Source: IGN2 sp964639955
Lineage (GTDB): Bacteria; Bacteroidota; Ignavibacteria; Ignavibacteriales; Ignavibacteriaceae
Reading direction: 5' to 3'
Assembly: GCA_964639955.1 (NCBI GenBank)
Contig: CAZXGJ010000001.1
Span: forward strand, 1-64,000
Length of the DNA stretch: 64,000 nucleotides
This document shows positions 45,255 to 51,690 of the stretch, piece by piece (the stretch's first letter is position 1; every line of letters starts with the position of its first letter). The notes beneath the pieces are model-generated. The model searched no databases, was not told the DNA's origin, and was given only the letters and a program-made list of their open reading frames with translations. The position numbers and the translations under genes are program-made.

Positions 45255-45722
45255 ATGAATCTTAAAATAGGTAAACAGGCACCTGCTTTCGGTCTAAAGA
45301 ACCAGGATGGGGAAGTAATTTCTTTAAACGACTTTAAAGGTAAAAATGTTGTTGTTTATTTCTATCCTAAAGATGATACTCCAGGTTGTACAAAAGAGGC
45401 TTGTAATTTCAGAGATGAGTTTCCGAAATTTGATAAGCTAAATGCAGTTATAATTGGTATAAGCCCGGATTCTCCTGAATCTCACACAAAATTCAGGAAT
45501 AAATATAATCTTCAATTCGATTTATTAAGCGACGAGAAAAAAGAGATAGTAAAAAAATATGAGGTCTGGAAAGAGAAAAACTTGTATGGAAAAAAATATA
45601 TGGGTGTAGAACGAACAACTTTTGTAATTGATGCCAAAGGCAAAATCGCTAAAATTTTTCCTAAGGTTAAGGTTGAAAACCATAACGAAGAAATTATAGC
45701 AGCTCTTAAGGAAATTGGATGA
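45255..45722 (+). CDS. bcp: Thioredoxin-dependent peroxiredoxin (Bcp/PrxQ)
   Basis: 155 residues. Peroxidatic Cys in PKDDTPGCTKEACNFRD with the resolving Cys five residues on, as in PrxQ. It reduces peroxides and organic hydroperoxides in the cytoplasm. Overlaps the PTPS gene by four bases, which ties an antioxidant function to an oxygen-using pterin pathway; the link may be only positional. Confidence 0.95.
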   Translation: MNLKIGKQAPAFGLKNQDGEVISLNDFKGKNVVVYFYPKDDTPGCTKEACNFRDEFPKFDKLNAVIIGISPDSPESHTKFRNKYNLQFDLLSDEKKEIVKKYEVWKEKNLYGKKYMGVERTTFVIDAKGKIAKIFPKVKVENHNEEIIAALKEIG

Positions 45723-46135
45723 AAAAGATAGTTTATCTTACAAGACGGGAAACCTTTGCCGCAGCGCATCGTTTATTCAAAGCTGAACTGAGTGATGAAG
45801 AGAACTTTATATTATTTGGTAAATGCAGCAATCCTAACTGGCACGGGCACAATTACACTCTGGAAGTAACGGTGAGAGGTAAAATAGATGATAGTACCGG
45901 ATTTGTTCTTGACTTAAAAAAGCTTAAAGAATTAATTCATAAACATGTGATTTCAAAAGTAGACCACAAAAATTTAAATATTGATACAGATTTTATGAAA
46001 GGTTTAATTCCCACTTCTGAAAATATCGCTGTAGCAATTTGGAATGAGCTTAAGGATAAAATCCCTGCCGGAGAGTTGTCTTCAGTGAAGTTGTACGAAA
46101 CAGAAAATAATTACTTTGAATACAAAGGAGAATAA
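45719..46135 (+). CDS. 6-pyruvoyl-tetrahydropterin synthase (animal-like PTPS)
   Basis: 138 residues. Zinc-binding histidines are in AAAHRL and NWHGHNY. The block LFGKCSNPNWHGHNYTLEV strongly resembles animal PTPS (FGKCNNPNGHGHNY) including the catalytic Cys, and DHKNLNIDT, PTSENIAVAIW and VKLYETENNYFEYKGE continue the match to the very end. This makes it a better fit to PTPS of BH4 synthesis than to QueD, which has a different Cys context. It precedes folE by three bases. Confidence 0.88.
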   Translation: MKKIVYLTRRETFAAAHRLFKAELSDEENFILFGKCSNPNWHGHNYTLEVTVRGKIDDSTGFVLDLKKLKELIHKHVISKVDHKNLNIDTDFMKGLIPTSENIAVAIWNELKDKIPAGELSSVKLYETENNYFEYKGE

Positions 46136-46141
46136 AAATTG
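46124..46141 (+). promoter_or_regulatory. Ribosome binding site that fixes a TTG start for folE
   Basis: AAAGGAG at 46124-46130 lies eight bases before the TTG at 46139. No in-frame ATG occurs before residue 50, so TTG is the start. Confidence 0.75.
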
Positions 46142-46705
46142 AATAAAAAAGCGGTTGAAAAATTAATAGAGGATTTTCTTAAAGAATTGGGAGAAGATCC
46201 CGGCAGGGAAGGATTGCTTAATACACCTGCACGTGTTGCAGAAGCCTTTGATTTTTTAACTTCAGGGTATAAGAAAAATATAAAGGAAATAATGAACGAT
46301 GCTTTGTTCAATGAAAAGTATGATGAAATGGTACTTGTAAAAAACATAGATTTTTACAGCCTCTGCGAGCATCATATGCTTCCTTTCTACGGAAAAGTGC
46401 ACGTGGCTTACATCCCAAATGGAAAAATAATTGGTTTAAGTAAAATCCCAAGGCTTGTGGAAATATTTGCCCGGCGCTTACAGGTTCAGGAACGGATGAC
46501 CCAGCAAATAGCCGATACTCTTGAGGAATATCTTCAGCCAAAAGGTGTTGCGGTTGTGGTTGAGGCTTTTCATATGTGTATGATGATGCGCGGTGTTGAA
46601 AAGCAAAATTCATCTGCCACTACCAGTGCTGTTCATGGCGATTTTAAAGAAGATGCCCGCACAAGAACAGAATTTCTTGATTTAATATCAAATAGAAATT
46701 TATAA
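46139..46705 (+). CDS. folE: GTP cyclohydrolase I
   Basis: 188 residues from TTG. It converts GTP to 7,8-dihydroneopterin triphosphate, the first step to folate or tetrahydrobiopterin. Zinc ligands lie in SLCEHHMLPF and the late HMCMMMRGVEK; further family blocks are VHVAYIPNGKIIGLSK and GREGLLNTPARVAEA. Its place between PTPS and an SDR points to tetrahydropterin rather than folate supply. Confidence 0.96.
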   Translation: MNKKAVEKLIEDFLKELGEDPGREGLLNTPARVAEAFDFLTSGYKKNIKEIMNDALFNEKYDEMVLVKNIDFYSLCEHHMLPFYGKVHVAYIPNGKIIGLSKIPRLVEIFARRLQVQERMTQQIADTLEEYLQPKGVAVVVEAFHMCMMMRGVEKQNSSATTSAVHGDFKEDARTRTEFLDLISNRNL

Positions 46706-46709
46706 ACCT

Positions 46710-47423
46710 ATGTATAATAACTTTGGAATATGGGTAACAGGTGCCAGCTCCGGTATAGGAAAAGCTATTGCCCTGGAATTTGCACGTATCGGGTGCAGTG
46801 TTTTTGCATCTGCCAGAAGAGCAAACGAACTCGAACGATTGAAAAATGAAGCAGGTAATTGTGGCGATAATATTCATCTGTTCCCCTGCAATGTTGCTTC
46901 CTCCACAAACGTTGAACAGGTAAGTAAAAAAATTCTTTCTGAATTCAGACTTGACTGCCTTGTTAACAATGCCGGTATAACATCTTTTAAAACGGCTGAA
47001 GACAATTCAACAAATGAAATAAATGACATTATAAATACAAACTTGCTGGGCTCATTGTACACTATTAAATCGGTGTTGCCCGCTTTTATTAAAAACCAAT
47101 CAGGTACAATTATTAATGTTCTTTCCGTGGTTGTACATAAAATATTTACAAACAGTTCTTTATACACGGCATCAAAAATGGGTTTGTTTGGTTATTCAAA
47201 AGTTCTTCGGGAAGAAGTAAGAAAACATAATATCCGGGTTATAAATATTATCCCCGGTGCAGCAGAAACGCCAATCTGGTCTCAGGATGTAAGAAAAAAA
47301 CATGCCGGTAAGATGATGGAACCGGAAAGCATAGCAAGGATTGTAATTTCATCTTTTTTACAAAAAGATAATTTAGTTACCGAAGAAATTGTTCTGAAAC
47401 CGTTAACCGGTGATTTAACTTAA
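46710..47423 (+). CDS. Short-chain dehydrogenase, candidate sepiapterin reductase
   Basis: 237 residues. Classical SDR: NADP-binding VTGASSGIGKAIALEF with ASARR for NADPH preference, NNAG, active-site VLSVV and YTASKMG. Four bases after folE and fourth in the pterin run. A bacterial sepiapterin reductase is known in Chlorobium, which supports the guess. Sequence alone cannot separate this from other SDRs. Confidence 0.75.
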   Translation: MYNNFGIWVTGASSGIGKAIALEFARIGCSVFASARRANELERLKNEAGNCGDNIHLFPCNVASSTNVEQVSKKILSEFRLDCLVNNAGITSFKTAEDNSTNEINDIINTNLLGSLYTIKSVLPAFIKNQSGTIINVLSVVVHKIFTNSSLYTASKMGLFGYSKVLREEVRKHNIRVINIIPGAAETPIWSQDVRKKHAGKMMEPESIARIVISSFLQKDNLVTEEIVLKPLTGDLT

Positions 47424-47438
47424 TGCATTAAATAAAAA

Positions 47439-47461
47439 AAGCCGGCATTAATAACCGGCTT
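47439..47461 (-). terminator. Terminator between the convergent SDR and Spy-like genes
   Basis: A 7-bp stem (aagccgg 47439-47445 with ccggctt 47455-47461) with nine-base loop. On the minus strand the run of T after it (complement of 47431-47440) is strong, so it ends the Spy-like transcript; it may serve the plus strand as well, but the T run there is poor. Confidence 0.8.
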
Positions 47462-47494
47462 CGATTTGTAAAGAGAGAGGATGTTGAGAAATGT

Positions 47495-47956
47495 TTATTC
47501 AAACCTTGGTGCCTGGCGCTTAAACCTGAAATCCTTTTTCATTTTGTTCATCCTGTGTGAAAACTTATTCCATATTTCTTTTTGATCCGGATCCAGGATC
47601 TCATATACATCCATCTGGTGATTGGCTCTTGTCAATTCTATTTTATTTTTAACTTTAATTATTTCATCTGTTGCAGCTAAGAATTCATCCCTTGTATATT
47701 TACTCTTGCTTTTTAATTCCTGGAGAGCGAGTTCTTTTTTTTCAAGTTCCGCTCTTAAATCTATCATCGTACTTTCATGACTGAAACGTAATTCCTCAAT
47801 TCTACTTTCCTGCTCTTCCGTTAGGTTAAGCTCTTCGTGAATGCGTTCTCTTACGTTAAACATGTCCCTGTCACGGTTTTCAAATCCCTGTGCAGACAGG
47901 TGTACAGATATAAGTGCGATAATGCCTATTAGCGCAGCTAAAATTATTTTGTTCAT
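47495..47956 (-). CDS. Spy/CpxP-like periplasmic protein
   Basis: 153 residues. Signal peptide to about residue 22 (IALISVHLSAQG), then an all-helical domain rich in Glu/Lys/Arg with two LTxxQ-type motifs: LNLTEEQESRIEEL and LDPDQKEIWNKF. Such proteins act as periplasmic chaperones or as metal/stress sensors. It starts divergently from the ECF sigma gene across 144 bases that hold a large palindrome. RBS AAGGAG on the minus strand (47968-47973). Confidence 0.82.
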   Translation of the reverse strand: MNKIILAALIGIIALISVHLSAQGFENRDRDMFNVRERIHEELNLTEEQESRIEELRFSHESTMIDLRAELEKKELALQELKSKSKYTRDEFLAATDEIIKVKNKIELTRANHQMDVYEILDPDQKEIWNKFSHRMNKMKKDFRFKRQAPRFE

Positions 47957-48007
47957 AATAATATCTCCTTTTTGATTAAGTAGTAAGTTTAATTTTTATT
48001 TCGCAAA

Positions 48008-48077
48008 TTGGACAGTTCCAGGTCAATTTCGGTTTAAACGATTATATTTAAACCCGAAATAGCAGGGAATTGTCCAA
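48008..48077. repeat. Nested 70-bp palindrome in the divergent Spy-like / sigma control region
   Basis: Outer arms: TTGGACAGTTCC (48008-48019) and GGAATTGTCCAA (48066-48077), 11 of 12 positions complementary. Inner arms: ATTTCGGTTTAAA (48026-48038) and TTTAAACCCGAAAT (48047-48060), complementary except for one extra base. The loop is 8 bases and the joints 5-6. It ends 23 bases before the sigma ATG. It could be a pair of dimer operators, a leader RNA hairpin or both. Confidence 0.8.
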
Positions 48078-48100
48078 AAGAGTGAATCTCAAAACTGTTT

Positions 48101-48652
48101 ATGCCAAATAATCCAGAAGATTATGAACTTATTAAGAGTTTTCTCAGCGGTGACGAAAAAGCATTTAACCTGCTTGCTACCCGTTACCAGTCACGGATTT
48201 ATTGGCATGCAAGAAGGATGGTTGGCAATCATCTGGATGCGGATGAAATTGTACAAGAAGTTTTGATGGTAATGTACAATAAACTAAGTTCTTTTAATTT
48301 TCATTCATCTTTATTTACATGGATTTACAGGATTACTTCTACAAGGAGCCTGAACCTTATAAAAAAGAACAAACTTAAAAAATTATTTTTTATTGATGCA
48401 GATTCGGTTGATAAAAGTGCAGAGGATGATATAATTATTAATTACGAACAGAAAGAAAAATTCAGGAAAATGGAAAAATATCTTCAGCTTCTTCCTGAGA
48501 AGCAGAGGGAGGTTTTTATATTCAGAAATTTTGATGGTCTGACCTACGAAGAAATTTCTGCAATAACAGGAAAGAGTGAAGGAGCATTAAAAGCCAACTA
48601 CTTTCATGCATTTAATAAAATTAAAGAGCTAATGAATAAAAATGAGCATTGA
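48101..48652 (+). CDS. ECF RNA polymerase sigma factor
   Basis: 183 residues. Region 2: LDADEIVQEVLMVMYNKL and SLFTWIYRITSTRSLNLIKK; region 4: LLPEKQREVFIFRNFDGLTYEEISAITGKSEGALKANYFHAFNKIKEL. The sigma region 1 and 3 are absent, as in ECF members. The following gene overlaps by 11 bases and encodes a single-span anti-sigma-like protein. Probably autoregulated from the palindromic control region; this is inference. Confidence 0.95.
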   Translation: MPNNPEDYELIKSFLSGDEKAFNLLATRYQSRIYWHARRMVGNHLDADEIVQEVLMVMYNKLSSFNFHSSLFTWIYRITSTRSLNLIKKNKLKKLFFIDADSVDKSAEDDIIINYEQKEKFRKMEKYLQLLPEKQREVFIFRNFDGLTYEEISAITGKSEGALKANYFHAFNKIKELMNKNEH

Positions 48653-49265
48653 AGAAACAATAATAAAATATCTGGATAATCAACTTACTGAGGAAGAAAA
48701 AAATAATTTCGAGACAGAGCTGAATAATTCAGTTAAGTTGAAAAATGAATTCCTGAAGTTTCAATCGGTCAAATTAAAAACAGATGAATTAAAGCAGATA
48801 GAAACCAATGAAGCTTATTACAATTCAATAATTCCAAGATTCAGGAATAAATTAAAGATAAATTCAGGGAAAATTATTTACAAAAAAATTGCTTTTGCGC
48901 TTTCGATATTAATTGTTACAGCAATTTCATACATGGTTTACTATACTTTATACGTTAAGATGGACAGCGGCTATGATCTGGCAGAATTTACAGAGTCGCT
49001 TTCGGATAAAGAAAAGCTGGAGTTGCTGGAAGAGCTTGATATTAATAGTGATGTTTATTCAGAAGAATACTTTAACAATTTAAATTCTGAAGATTATAAA
49101 TCTGCTTTACAGGAATCCTTAATCGACACTGAAGATAAGAAACAACTTGCTGAGTTGTACGACATTGAAATAACAGAACCAGCCGAATTTATTTCTTACC
49201 AGGAATTTGAATTAATTTATGATGAATTACTTAATATGAATTTTTTTAAGGAGGAAAAATTATGA
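48642..49265 (+). CDS. Single-span membrane anti-sigma-like protein
   Basis: 207 residues. A cytoplasmic part (1-80) with MSIEETIIKYLDNQLTEEEK, the short acidic helix often seen in anti-sigma factors, but no zinc-binding HxxxCxxC. One membrane helix near 82-105 (IAFALSILIVTAISYMVYY). A periplasmic part (106-207) is strongly acidic and Leu/Glu-rich. Position right after the sigma gene is the main argument for its role. Confidence 0.75.
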   Translation: MSIEETIIKYLDNQLTEEEKNNFETELNNSVKLKNEFLKFQSVKLKTDELKQIETNEAYYNSIIPRFRNKLKINSGKIIYKKIAFALSILIVTAISYMVYYTLYVKMDSGYDLAEFTESLSDKEKLELLEELDINSDVYSEEYFNNLNSEDYKSALQESLIDTEDKKQLAELYDIEITEPAEFISYQEFELIYDELLNMNFFKEEKL

Positions 49266-49738
49266 GATCCTTTTTCGGCTTGCTGATATATGTGTTTGTT
49301 CCAATCTTTTTTATTTATCCGCAGAAGCATTTCGGTCCTGATAAAGAGATAAGAGAAAAAATGGCTCAGCTTGAAAGGATAAAGCTGATAGAAGTAATGG
49401 AAATGGATGAGGAAACTACTCTCAGGTTCTTCTCAAGAAGGGCGGAGTTCCAAAAAATACAAGAGGAATTAAGACAAGAGGTTGATTTGACAGTGGATAA
49501 GCTTGAAGCTGCTTTGAAAAGTGCCGGTATGATGAGTGAAGCCGAATTGCAGAATATGATAAACCGGATAAATGAACTTCAGTTAAGTATGGAGCAGCGA
49601 AGAATAGATTTTATCAATTCACTTGAAGATATTCTGTCTATGGATAAAATAGCAAGGTATGTTGTCTTTGAAAAAAGATTCAAAGAGGAGATAAAAAACA
49701 TGTTATTAAGAGGACCTAAGCCACGGGAAAAAGACTAA
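49262..49738 (+). CDS. Exported helical protein of the ECF operon (CpxP/Spy-like sensor candidate)
   Basis: 158 residues. Signal peptide (MRSFFGLLIYVFVPIFFIYPQ), then helices with high charge: EIREKMAQLERIKLIEVMEMDEETTLRFFSRR, followed by a coiled-coil region to about 140. The shape and MDEETTLRFF resemble CnrX/ZraP-like periplasmic sensors, though similarity is weak. It overlaps the anti-sigma gene by four bases, completing a sigma, membrane, periplasm trio. Confidence 0.7.
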   Translation: MRSFFGLLIYVFVPIFFIYPQKHFGPDKEIREKMAQLERIKLIEVMEMDEETTLRFFSRRAEFQKIQEELRQEVDLTVDKLEAALKSAGMMSEAELQNMINRINELQLSMEQRRIDFINSLEDILSMDKIARYVVFEKRFKEEIKNMLLRGPKPREKD

Positions 49739-49823
49739 ACCGGTAAAAAAGGGATTAAAAATTCCCGACCTGCCTTTGTGTTGCATTTCAAAAGTGATGC
49801 GCCTATTTTTACGTCCTGATTTT

Positions 49824-49908
49824 GCGGAAGTGGTGAAATTTGGTATACACGCTATCTTGAGGGGGTAGTGCCTTAATTGGCGTGCGGGTTCAAGTCCCGC
49901 CTTCCGCA
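49824..49908 (+). tRNA. tRNA-Leu (GAG)
   Basis: 85 bases with long variable arm, as expected for Leu. Acceptor GCGGAAG/CTTCCGC, discriminator A, anticodon stem CTATC/GGTAG with loop ttgaggg and anticodon GAG, T arm GCGGG-ttcaagt-CCCGC. CCA not encoded. Confidence 0.95.
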
Positions 49909-49944
49909 CTCTATCAATTAAATTCAAGAAAAAAGGATGTATTT

Positions 49945-50706
49945 ATGATTAAAAAAATGATTATTGCCAGCCTTCTTTTCATAGCATCAGGTGCCGTGTT
50001 TTTGTATTCACAGGATATGAACCCTGAAGCCGGAAAACTTTATAATGAAGGCAACAGTTTTTTAAAAGCCGGTAATTACACTGCCGCCATTTCAAGTTAT
50101 GATAAAGCCCTTGCCATCGAAAAAGATTACAGAACTTACTATCAAAAAGGAGTTGCACAAAAAAAAGCGAACGATTTAGCTGGTGCAAAATTATCGTTAG
50201 AAGAGTGTTTAAAATTAAAGAGTGATTTTGAAGCCGCATATAATGCATTAGGCGGAGTTTATTTTTCTATGGCCAATTACACTGAAGCAATCAAAAATTT
50301 TGATAAAGTGCTCTCCATTACCAAAGATTCTAGTGTAAAGAAAAAAGTTAAAAAAAATATTTCGCTTGCCTATGCTAAGCTAGGCAACCAGGAAATTACT
50401 AACGGTAACTCGCAGAAAGCAATTGAGTATTTAACCAAAGCAGTAGAAAATGATAATTATGATGCAGCTTATCTTTCTCTGGCTAAATTATATTCCGAGA
50501 TGGGTGACTGGGATAAATCAATCGCTGCATCTGAGAATGCACTGAAATACAGGTCGAAAATTACTACCGGTGGACCAAATTATTATTTGGGGATTGCTTA
50601 TAAAGGGAAAGGAGATCTTACGAAAGCAAAAGAAATGTTTGAAAAGGCTTTGAGCGATGCCACATATAAGAAAACAGCTGAATACGAGTTGAGTTTATTA
50701 AAATAA
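49945..50706 (+). CDS. Periplasmic TPR-repeat protein
   Basis: 253 residues from ATG 49945; an in-frame ATG inside the tRNA (49882) is rejected. Signal peptide MIKKMIIASLLFIASGAVFLYSQ, then six or so TPR units such as AGKLYNEGNSFLKAGNYTAAISSYDKAL and YNALGGVYFSMANYTEAIKNFDKVL. SD-like AAAAAGG lies at 49930-49936. A protein-interaction scaffold of the periplasm; partner unknown. A bidirectional terminator follows. Confidence 0.9.
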   Translation: MIKKMIIASLLFIASGAVFLYSQDMNPEAGKLYNEGNSFLKAGNYTAAISSYDKALAIEKDYRTYYQKGVAQKKANDLAGAKLSLEECLKLKSDFEAAYNALGGVYFSMANYTEAIKNFDKVLSITKDSSVKKKVKKNISLAYAKLGNQEITNGNSQKAIEYLTKAVENDNYDAAYLSLAKLYSEMGDWDKSIAASENALKYRSKITTGGPNYYLGIAYKGKGDLTKAKEMFEKALSDATYKKTAEYELSLLK

Positions 50707-50721
50707 TTGAAACCCGATCTT

Positions 50722-50749
50722 AAAAAACCCTCAACGCTGAGGGTTTTTT
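50722..50749. terminator. Bidirectional terminator between convergent genes
   Basis: Stem of 12 bp including A/T tract (50722-50733 with 50738-50749) and 4-base loop acgc; GC core ccctca/tgaggg. A and T runs on both sides make it work in both directions, for the TPR gene and for the barrel gene on the other strand. Confidence 0.9.
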
Positions 50750-50770
50750 ATTTTAAAATAATCTTTCTTA

Positions 50771-51409
50771 TCAGAGGTTAAATAATATAAATGCATCAAG
50801 GGTAATTCCACTTATTGTATCCTCACCATCCTCTTTTCCGATAAGATTAAAAAGTTTATAGCTCAAAAGTAAATCCAGGTTCACTATGGGGATTATGGAA
50901 ATTTCTGTGCCAAGGCCAATGCTTCCACCAAATCTGTGTACACCATCGGATTTGGTTTCTTCGCCATTTATCTCGGTTGAGAATCCACCAATACTTGATG
51001 AAAATATATCCAGTGCAATGTAAGGGTCTAAACCAAGAGGAACCGGGATGAAATTGTATTGAGCCCCAAGTCCATATTCCCAAATTGATTGACTATTTTC
51101 GATTTTCGGATTAGCAACAATCTCTGGAAATTCTTTACTTGCGGATAAAGAATGATAAAAAATAAAAGCCCTTGGTGTAATCGGTACTAAGGCTAATTCA
51201 AGTTTTGCAAGCAATCCTGCATTCCATTCTGTAGAAAATCCTGCTCCTAAATTTGGTTCTGTAGCTGAAATATCATTCGTAAGTGACTCCGGACCGGTTA
51301 TTTGCGTAATACCTCCACCGACACCGATTTTCAAATGCTGTGGAAATCCTAATGTTGAGGATACAATTATAATTGCAATGACAAATGAACAATTCTTTTT
51401 AAGATTCAT
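50771..51409 (-). CDS. Outer-membrane beta-barrel protein
   Basis: 212 residues from the ATG at 51409, preceded by AAGGGA on the minus strand; an earlier ATG (51430) adds seven residues before the signal. Signal peptide FVIAIIIVSSTLGFPQ, then alternating strands with glycine turns (HLKIGVGGGITQITGP, YGLGAQYNFIPVPLGLDPYIALDIFSS) and a terminal Phe-Asn-Leu (ITLDAFILFNL), the usual end of a BAM substrate. Function unknown. Confidence 0.83.
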   Translation of the reverse strand: MNLKKNCSFVIAIIIVSSTLGFPQHLKIGVGGGITQITGPESLTNDISATEPNLGAGFSTEWNAGLLAKLELALVPITPRAFIFYHSLSASKEFPEIVANPKIENSQSIWEYGLGAQYNFIPVPLGLDPYIALDIFSSSIGGFSTEINGEETKSDGVHRFGGSIGLGTEISIIPIVNLDLLLSYKLFNLIGKEDGEDTISGITLDAFILFNL

Positions 51410-51559
51410 AATAATTCCCTTGTTGAACATTAATTTTTTAATGACACAATCTAATTAACAGACAGAATTTATCCTATAACTAATTGATATAATAGTTAAG
51501 GGAAGCTCTATAATTCTAATACTCATCTTTAAGTAAATTACTGTATCATATTATTTAGC

Positions 51560-51587
51560 TTGACATTATAAAAACTAAACTTAATAT
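51560..51587 (+). promoter_or_regulatory. Candidate promoter of the TPR-barrel-SPOR-TolQR-TonB operon
   Basis: TTGACA at 51560-51565 and TAATAT at 51582-51587 with 16 bases between. It stands about 100 bases before the start of the large TPR gene in a 281-base AT-rich gap that holds no other gene. Confidence 0.45.
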
Positions 51588-51690
51588 TTGATTGCAGATT
51601 TAGTCAATTTTTTATGTCGATTGGGTAAAACGCTTTAATACCGAAGCAAATTTATATTCGCCAGAAGATCAACAGTTTAATTTACAAATA

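Noticed and set aside
49882..49944. Upstream extension of the TPR protein starting inside tRNA-Leu
   Set aside because: The extension overlaps the tRNA and precedes a clear signal peptide; the ATG at 49945 with an SD site is the better start.
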